Shown in pieces: positions 57,739-64,000 of a DNA stretch of 64,000 nucleotides. The stretch covers positions 1,178,001-1,242,000 of the forward strand of contig JASFAU010000009.1 in assembly GCA_039704465.1 (NCBI GenBank). The letters are read 5' to 3'. The notes beneath the pieces are model-generated. The model saw only the letters and a program-made list of their open reading frames with translations, was not told the DNA's origin and did not search any database. The DNA comes from Plasmodiophora brassicae (Eukaryota > Endomyxa > Phytomyxea > Plasmodiophorida > Plasmodiophoridae). A program made the position numbers and the translations under genes. Each line of letters opens with the position of its first letter. The stretch's first letter is position 1.

Positions 57739-58882
57739 CTAGCGTGACCGTTTCTGCTTCTTGAGCGGCGGATCCATCTGGTCCCTCTCGATGAGCGTGA
57801 TCGGTGGCGAGTACGGCCCGGACAGGGCGGGCACGGTTTTCAGCTCGAGCAGGTCAGCGCGCAGGGCGTCGAACGTCTTGGTGCGATTGACGTACGCGCT
57901 CATGGGTTTCGGGCAGTGCGACGCCTTCATCTGCATCAGCGTGTACTTGCTGTTGGCGAACGTGTTGCCGACGGTCTGGCATAGCTGGAGGTACTCGGAC
58001 ATGACATCCCAGACGGGAACCGGGCCGTCCTTCCGGAACACGGACGGGTTCCACTGGGCCCCGCGCGCAATCATCACCGAATGGGCGCCCGTGCGCTCCC
58101 GTATGCGTGCGATATCCTCGTACGTGAACACGTCGCCGTTGACGATTACTGAACAGCAGCGCAGCGAACGGACGTAAGACACGAGTCGGCGACAGGCAAT
58201 GCGCCGGCGGCAACGTACCGGGGATGTCGACGGCATCGACGATGGGTCGCACAAGGTCGGGCAACGACTTGTAGCGGTCCCGGTCGGCGACATAACGGCA
58301 ATGCACAGCCAGGGCCATGGCGCCGGCCTTCTCGATACGGCGAGCGAGTTCGACGGTCTGCCTCTCGCACTCCAGGAGGCGGATTTTACAGGTGACGGGC
58401 ATGGCGGTCACGTTGCGGCGCAGCGTGCTGACGATGTCGTGCACAAGGTCGGGCTTCGTGAGCAGAGCGGCTCCCATGCCGCCCTGCAGCGAGAATGCTT
58501 TCGGACACCCCATGTTGATGTCGACGGCACGAATGTCCTGATGGGCGACTTCGACGCTGGACAACGCCCGAATAGCATCGTTCGTGCCGATCTGTAGAAC
58601 AAGGCGCTCACCGGGGTAGGTCACGAGGACGGGATGATGAGGGCCTTCACGCGTACACCGGTACTCGACGCGTCCATCTGGAGCGGCGTACCTCGTACAC
58701 GATGACAGCTTGCGATCAATGATCTCCTCGGAGTAGACGATGGTGGCCCCATAGCGTCGCGCCAGAATGCGCATCGGCAGGGTGCCGACGCGGACCATCG
58801 GCGCCAATATCATCTGGTCGACATAGGACAGCGGACTGGTGTCAGGCAGGCCGTGCCAGGCGGGAGGATCCACCAGGCCCAT
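57739..58882 (-). CDS. tRNA-dihydrouridine synthase, Dus2 type
   Basis: Exon 1 is the complement of 58219-58882 and exon 2 of 57739-58148, with a 70-nt intron splitting VDIP / VIVNGD. The protein has 357 residues. Motifs of the FMN-dependent TIM barrel: LAPMVRVGTLPMRILARRYGA, VYSEEIID, INMGCPKAFSLQGGMGAALL with the catalytic Cys, AVHCR, and VNGDVFTYEDI / MIARGA. It reduces U20 in tRNA. The C-terminus is basic (LKKQKRSR), and the double-stranded RNA-binding domain of animal Dus2 is absent. A longer start at 58966 is possible. Confidence 0.88.
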
Positions 58883-59234
58883 ATAGGCGATGGCGGAGGC
58901 GGCGATCGTCAGCAGCGGATCGCGCTGGCAGCCGTCACGGACTGCGCGAAGTCCGCGGCGGCACATCCCGGTTGCTGCGACGAGGAGGATCCCCCGACGG
59001 GCTTGACAACGATCGTTCTGTGTTCCGGTTCACATTCCCTATGACATCATTCAGATCATCTGATCGGCCGACGTATCGACCTCATGCTGGTGGCTGCTGT
59101 GGCACGACCGACGATCAGCAAAGCGTGTTATCGTCCCGCCAGTGAGCTGGCTCCACGAAACCTCTGACGGCGTTGTCGACGACCACGAACCCGCTGACGT
59201 CTCTGCCGGGTCTGACCGACCGTGCATGGTGCCG
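58883..59234. other. Intergenic between Dus2 and the inverted repeat
   Basis: About 350 bp without a recognised gene. A small minus-strand frame (59051-59299) spans into the repeat and lacks motifs. Confidence 0.4.
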
Positions 59235-60988
59235 AGGTAGTCGGTACCATATCCACCTACACACCAGTTGCACAAATATTGATAGACTCTGTCCGCCACA
59301 CGTCGTTGTCAGGACCATATCAGTGTATGTGTGTGTGTGTGTGCAACGGAACGGTTGTATTCACGCTCGGCCCAGTGGTGCAGCACGAACTGGTGGTTTC
59401 GGCCCGCGTGTCCACACATTGCGGCCCTTGCCTGTGTTCCCTGCTGGCCTGTCCTCCTGCCGCCGCTTGTGCCGAGGACGTCGTCGCCGGTCTCCCTGCA
59501 CTGGCGGCCGGCGAGGCGCGCCGCGATCCTGGCCCCGTCCCTGCTCCTCCTCCACGGTCGCGTCGTACCAGGAGGTTCCTGGCGGGATCAGGATCGCGAG
59601 CTCGGCGACGATATCATCGAATTCCGTGCCGCAATCGGGAGCCCAGGCACCGCATGTCGACGAATGAATACTCTCGCCGGGGCGCTTCTCTTCCCGCTCA
59701 GCGCTTGTCGTCGTCGTTGTCGTCGTCGCCGCTGGCAGCGGGCCCGTCGCTGGGTCGTCTCCCGTGGTCACGGCGAGCAGCAAGGCGGCCGGCTCATGTT
59801 CAACGTACTCGATTTGGGGCGACTGGACACGAACGATCGTGCGCGTCACGACACGCCCCAGGTCTTTCGGTACCGTGACGACGATAGTCGAGCCTGATGT
59901 GCGCATCGGGACGTCGTCCTGCACCGGCGCCTCTTCCTGCTCCGCGCACGTCGTCGTCGTCGCCGCCGCTGGCACCAGGCCCGTCACCGTGTCGACTCCC
60001 TTGTTCTCGGCGAGCAGCAAGGCGGCCGGCTCATGATCAACGTGGTCGATGACGGGCGACCGGACACGAACGATCGTGCGCGTCACGACAGGTCCCACGT
60101 CTTTCGGTACCGTGACAACGAAGGGCGAGCCTGCTGTGCGCATCGGGATGTCGTCCTGACCCGGCGCCAAGGGCATGCTCTCGTGTCGATCCGTACAGGC
60201 GCGGCTGTCGGGCGGGCACGATCGCGGGGACATCGCGTTCGCCGTCGCCTGCGATGCCAGGGCGACGGTCTCGACCTTGCAGGCCTGCGACGGCGTCGAA
60301 TGCACATCGGCAGGACCGGAGGGTGTGGCGTCTGGAACGCATTGACCAGGTCGTCAGCGTCGACTGGGGGCGAACGGCGTTGGGGTTGCGACGTACCGTC
60401 GGGGTAGAACGGGCGAAACGCGTCTGCATTCGCGCGCGACCACGTCTGCTTCGCCATCTGCAACGTGCGTGTCAGGCGTCGCTGTGGTCCGATCCCGAGG
60501 CTGGCAGCGCGAACCTTATACAGGCGGAGCAGGACGGGCGCCCTCATCCCTGCAATGATACGGGCGCCTGCGTCGGCGACGCTGGACGCAGCTGGGCAGG
60601 TCGTCGTCGAGGCGAGGACGCGGCCGGCGACGTCGACGACGCAGCGCCTGACCTTCGATGCGAACACCTGCAACTTTGGCATCTTTGCTTCGCGCGTGAT
60701 CAACCGTTCGGTCGTCGACGAATTAACTGACTGGCCTGAATCAGGCGTAACGTGGACGCGACGTCGGAGAGTAATGGGCAAGAATCTGCCAGGGGCCGGT
60801 TGCCGAGGAGTACTACAATTGCACTGCTAGGCGGTCGTCAGCCCCTCACTGTTCCCCCCGTATAGTGAACCCTGTAGGATGACCTTGAGGACGCGCGATA
60901 CGGCACAGGCCAGGCCTCCACTGATGACTGACGCCGTCCTGGGTACCCAGCGGTTGTTGGTCGGATGCGGATTGTATGCCTGACATGC
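59235..60988. repeat. Left arm of a large inverted repeat
   Basis: This sequence is matched in reverse complement by 61365-63110. Matching positions sum to 122353 throughout the coding part (for example 60781 with 61572 and 59361 with 62992). The inner edge is sharp (shared up to GACATGC); the outer edge decays near 59235. A TG microsatellite near 59328-59342 differs in length between arms. Confidence 0.92.
59361..60781 (-). CDS. Duplicated unknown protein, left-arm copy
   Basis: Exon 1 is the complement of 60347-60781 and exon 2 of 59361-60284, joined over a 62-nt intron; 452 residues. There is no signal or TM. The N-terminal 145 residues are basic and helix-prone. Two internal repeats of about 80 residues follow, each with a PMRTxGS / VVTVPKD / TRTIVRV / HEPAALLLA pattern and ending in poly-Thr. 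Then come an acidic/aromatic segment (TEFDDIVAELAILIPPGTSW) and a very basic tail (GDRRRRPRHKRRQED). Family unknown. The right-arm copy is nearly identical in exon 1 and differs more in exon 2. Confidence 0.7.
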
Positions 60989-61364
60989 TGGATCCTGGTC
61001 CCGTCCATTCGTGAGAGCATGCATTCAACAGCAGAAAGACCCATACCCACTGTGCAGGTATATGACCACGCGCTGCTGCCCTGGTGGTTCGTGTCAGCAC
61101 CGGCGTTGTAGCAGGTTTGCGGGAACATGAGGGAGCGCACCTTGATGATTCAGACACCCTGCATGGTGCCGCGGGATTCGTCGGCGGCCCTCGCGAGGAG
61201 TGAGCGCTCGTCCACTTCGGACAATGACGACGTTGCGGTACGTCAACGAGTCCAATCATCGTGATCACTTCGCAAACGTCCTCCATACTGTTCACCAGTA
61301 TACCCTGCTGCGCCGTACGTATGGCTCCTACGAGTACAAGCGTGTGCAGGTTCTCACCTATTCC
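60989..61364. other. Spacer of the inverted repeat, possibly with gene-fragment relics
   Basis: 376 bp of unique sequence between the arms. On the minus strand it contains short coding-like pieces (LVNSMEDVCEVITMIGLVD and SEVDERSLLARAADESRG) bordered by plausible GT and AG sites, but no complete gene. They look like fragments of an interrupted gene. I could not identify the family. Confidence 0.45.
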
Positions 61365-63110
61365 GCATGTCAGGCATACAATCCGCATCCGACCAACAAC
61401 CGCTGGGTACCCAGGACGGCGTCAGTCATCAGTGGAGGCCTGGCCTGTGCCGTATCGCGCGTCCTCAAGGTCATCCTACAGGGTTCACTATACGGGGGGA
61501 ACAGTGAGGGGCTGACGACCGCCTAGCAGTGCAATTGTAGTACTCCTCGGCAACCGGCCCCTGGCAGATTCTTGCCCATTACTCTCCGACGTCGCGTCCA
61601 CGTTACGCCTGATTCAGGCCAGTCAGTTAATTCGTCGACGACCGAACGGTTGATCACACGCGAAGCAACGATGCCAAAGTTGCAGGTGTTCGCATCGAAG
61701 GTCAGGCGCTGCGTCGTCGACGTCGCCGGCCGCGTCCTGGCCTCGACGACGACGTGCCCAGCTGCGTCCAGCGTCGCCGACGCAGGCGCCCGTATCATTG
61801 CAGGGATGAGGGCGCCCGTCCTGCTCCGCCTGTATAAGGTTCGCGCTGCCAGCCTCGGGATCGGACCACAGCGACGCCTGACACGCACGTTGCAGATGGC
61901 GAAGCAGACGTGGTCGCGCGCGAATGCAGACGCGTTTCGCCCGTTCTACCCCGACGGTACGTCGCAACCCCAACGCCGTTCGCATCCAGTCGACGCTGAC
62001 GACCTGGTCAATGCGTTCCAGACGCCACACCCTCCGGTCCTGCCGATGTGCACTCGACGCCGTCGCAGGCCTGCAAGGTCGACACCATCGCCCTGGCGTC
62101 GCAGGCGACGGCGAACGCGATGTCCCCGCGATCGTGCCCGCCCGACAGCCGCGTCTGTACGGATCGGCACGAGAGCATGCCCTTGGCGCCGGTTCAGGAC
62201 GACATCCCGATGCGCACATCAGGCTCGCCTATCGTCGTCGCGGTGCCGAGAGACCTGGGACCTGTCGTGACGCGCACGATCGTTCGTGTCCGGTCGCCCG
62301 TCATCAACCACGTTGATCATGAGCCGGCCGCCTTGCTGCTCGCCGTGAACAAGGGAGTCGACACGGTGACGGGCCCGATGCCGGCGGCGGCGACGACGAC
62401 GACGTGCGCGGAGCAGGAAGAGGCGCCGGTGCAGGACGACATCCCGATGCGCACATCAGGCTCACCTATCGTCGTCGCGGTGCCGAAAGACCTGGGACCT
62501 GTCGTGATGCGCACGATCGTTCGTGTCCGGTCGCCTCAAATCGAGTACGTTGATCATGAGCCGGCCGCCTTGCTGCTCGCCGTCAACAAGGGAGTCGACC
62601 CAGCGACGGGCCCGCTGCCAGCGGCGGCGACGACGACGACGACGACAAGCGCTGAGCGGGAAGAGAAGCGTTGCGGCGAGAGTATTCATTCGTCGACATG
62701 CGGTGCCTGGGCTCCCGATTGCGACACGGAATTCGACGATATCGTCGCCGAGCTCGCGATCCTGATCCCGCCAGGAACCTCCTGGTACGACGCGACCGTG
62801 GAGGAGGAGCAGGGGCGGGGCCAGGATCGCGGCGCGCCTCGCCGGCCACCAGTGCAGGGAGACCGGCGACGACGTCCTCGGCACAAGCGGCGGCAGGAGG
62901 ACTGGCGAGCAGGGAACACAGGCAAGGGCCGCAATGTGTGGACACGCGAGCCGAAACCACCAGTTCGTGCTGCACCACTGGGCCGAGCGTGAATACAACC
63001 GTTCCGTTACACACATACACATACACTGACAACGACGTGTGGCGGACAGAGTCTCTATCAGTACTTGTGCCACTGGCGTGTATGTGGATATGGTATGGGC
63101 CGACTAGCGG
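61365..63110. repeat. Right arm of the large inverted repeat
   Basis: Reverse complement of the left arm, about 1.75 kb, starting at GCATGTCAGG. The outer edge is imprecise: homology is still visible around GATATGGTATGG near 63090. Small indels occur in the non-coding flank only. Confidence 0.92.
61572..62992 (+). CDS. Duplicated unknown protein, right-arm copy
   Basis: Exons 61572-62006 and 62069-62992, the same lengths as the left copy (435 and 924 nt), 452 residues. Exon 1 differs from the left copy at only about two residues. In exon 2 the two internal repeats (QDDIPMRTSGSPIVVAVP in both) are more alike to each other here than in the left copy. Both copies have intact frames and splice sites, so both are probably expressed. 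They are transcribed away from each other and share the 0.8-kb region between them. Confidence 0.7.
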
Positions 63111-63332
63111 CAGCTTGTCCAGCAGTCGGCCACCTACCGGGTTGTTTGACCACAGGGCCCTAGTGGTCTGTGGGGCAGTTTGCGACGAGCTGGGCGTGCG
63201 TATCGAGATAATGGAACAGTTATGAATGTATAGTACGGCAGAGACGTTCGCGTGACGTCCCTCGCCGTCTGCTGTTACGCGCGCCGCCTCGGGGGTACCT
63301 CATCGTTTAACGATCCGACGAGTCGCCGGCGA

Positions 63333-64000
63333 TTACGCGTTGCGCGGCTTGTCCCAGGACGACTCGCCTGTTCGTGCATTGTACCAGTAGTAGGCGTTGG
63401 ATGACTCTGCGAAGCACAGCACATACACACAGAGAGAGTAGCCCTGTCAGTTCGCACGATGGGCGGCCGTTCGTTCGCATGTACCGTCGAAGTAGGGTTG
63501 CCAGTCGGGCTGCCCGGCCTGGTCCAGCTTGCCGCCGCTCGGCGCCGATGCGCTGGCGGCGGCGATCGCCGACGGGGATGACGCGGTCGCCGCTGACGTC
63601 GCCTTCTGGGAGATTCGCGTTGACCCGGCGGCCGCGTTGCGAGACGGCGCCGCCAGTTTGCCGGACGCCACTCGTACCGTGTCGGCCAACATCGGGTTCT
63701 GGGCACGACCGCCCGTCGTCTTCGGCAGAGGCCCCGGGTCGCCGCCCGTCGTCCGCGGCTTGATGAAGGACACACGGTTGACCACCGGCTCGGGCGTATC
63801 GCTCCACTCGACCTGGACGCACTGAGTCAGCCCTGTCTGTCTGCCCCTCCCCTTCCAACGTCGAACCTCGTCGAGCGTGGCCGCTGCCTGCAGATGCATT
63901 CGCGCCTGGGGCGGCTTCTGTTGCTGCCACTGCTGTTGCCGCTGCTGCCTGGCCGTTGCCCTGCTGTGCACGGGTTCCGACGCCCCCGTCTCGTTCCACT
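63333..64000 (-). CDS. WW-domain protein, C-terminal part (cut by window edge)
   Basis: The last exon is the complement of 63333-63406, joined across a 78-nt intron (63407-63484) to the frame above 63485. A further 54-nt intron at 63813-63866 is optional. The C-terminus reads WQPYFDESSNAYYWYNARTG, then ESSWDKP, with both aromatic Trp/Tyr positions of a WW domain, and ends soon after. Upstream there are Gln-rich and Ala/Ser-rich segments. WW domains bind Pro-rich ligands. The 5' part lies outside the window. Confidence 0.65.

Noticed and set aside
59235..63110. Inverted repeat as a DNA transposon or CRISPR-like structure
   Set aside because: No transposase, target-site duplication or short spaced repeats; arms carry a spliced host-like gene.

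Overview
This is a gene-dense, GC-rich nuclear segment of a unicellular eukaryote. Almost every gene is broken by very short GT-AG introns of about 45 to 70 nt. I rebuilt most genes by joining open frames across such introns and checking reading phase at each junction. The proteins are eukaryotic: Rab1/Ypt1, centrin, a heterotrimeric G-alpha, ribosomal protein S6, Dus2, Furry, a PP4R1-like HEAT protein and F-box, RAP, WW and LRR proteins. Centrin plus a FAM184-like coiled-coil protein point to a flagellated stage. Compactness, GC content, intron size, a Zn2Cys6 protein and secreted ankyrin proteins fit a plasmodiophorid-type rhizarian such as Plasmodiophora. That is an inference and cannot be proved from the window.

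Layout. 0.1-5.5 kb: two coiled-coil/membrane proteins in tandem and a four-TM protein. 5.6-12.1 kb: a secreted Thr-rich protein, Rab1, an F-box/LRR protein, centrin and G-alpha. 12.1-17.7 kb: a looser, AT-richer stretch with three signal-peptide genes (a small His-rich protein, a vWA protein, an ankyrin protein). 17.7-21.8 kb: a small unknown gene, rpS6 and an organellar RAP-domain protein. 21.9-26.8 kb: three tandem multi-TM RGS genes. 26.8-33.3 kb: a FAM184-like coiled coil and a P-type ATPase homologue without its catalytic motifs. 33.4-40.7 kb: a class C receptor-like protein with two periplasmic-binding-protein domains, a fourth TM-RGS protein and an orphan 7TM protein. 40.9-51.5 kb: an ankyrin-GAF-Fic protein and the 2,087-residue Furry homologue. 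51.5-58.9 kb: a Zn2Cys6 protein, an LRR receptor-like protein, a PP4R1-like subunit and Dus2. 59.2-63.1 kb: a large inverted repeat with two divergently transcribed copies of one gene. 63.3-64.0 kb: the 3' part of a WW-domain gene cut by the window edge.

Taken together, one G-alpha, four membrane-anchored RGS proteins, a class C receptor-like protein and an orphan 7TM protein lie within 30 kb. This looks like a local concentration of G-protein signalling genes. Three inactive or unusual multidomain proteins (ATPase-like, ankyrin-GAF-Fic, double-PBP receptor) are the most novel content.
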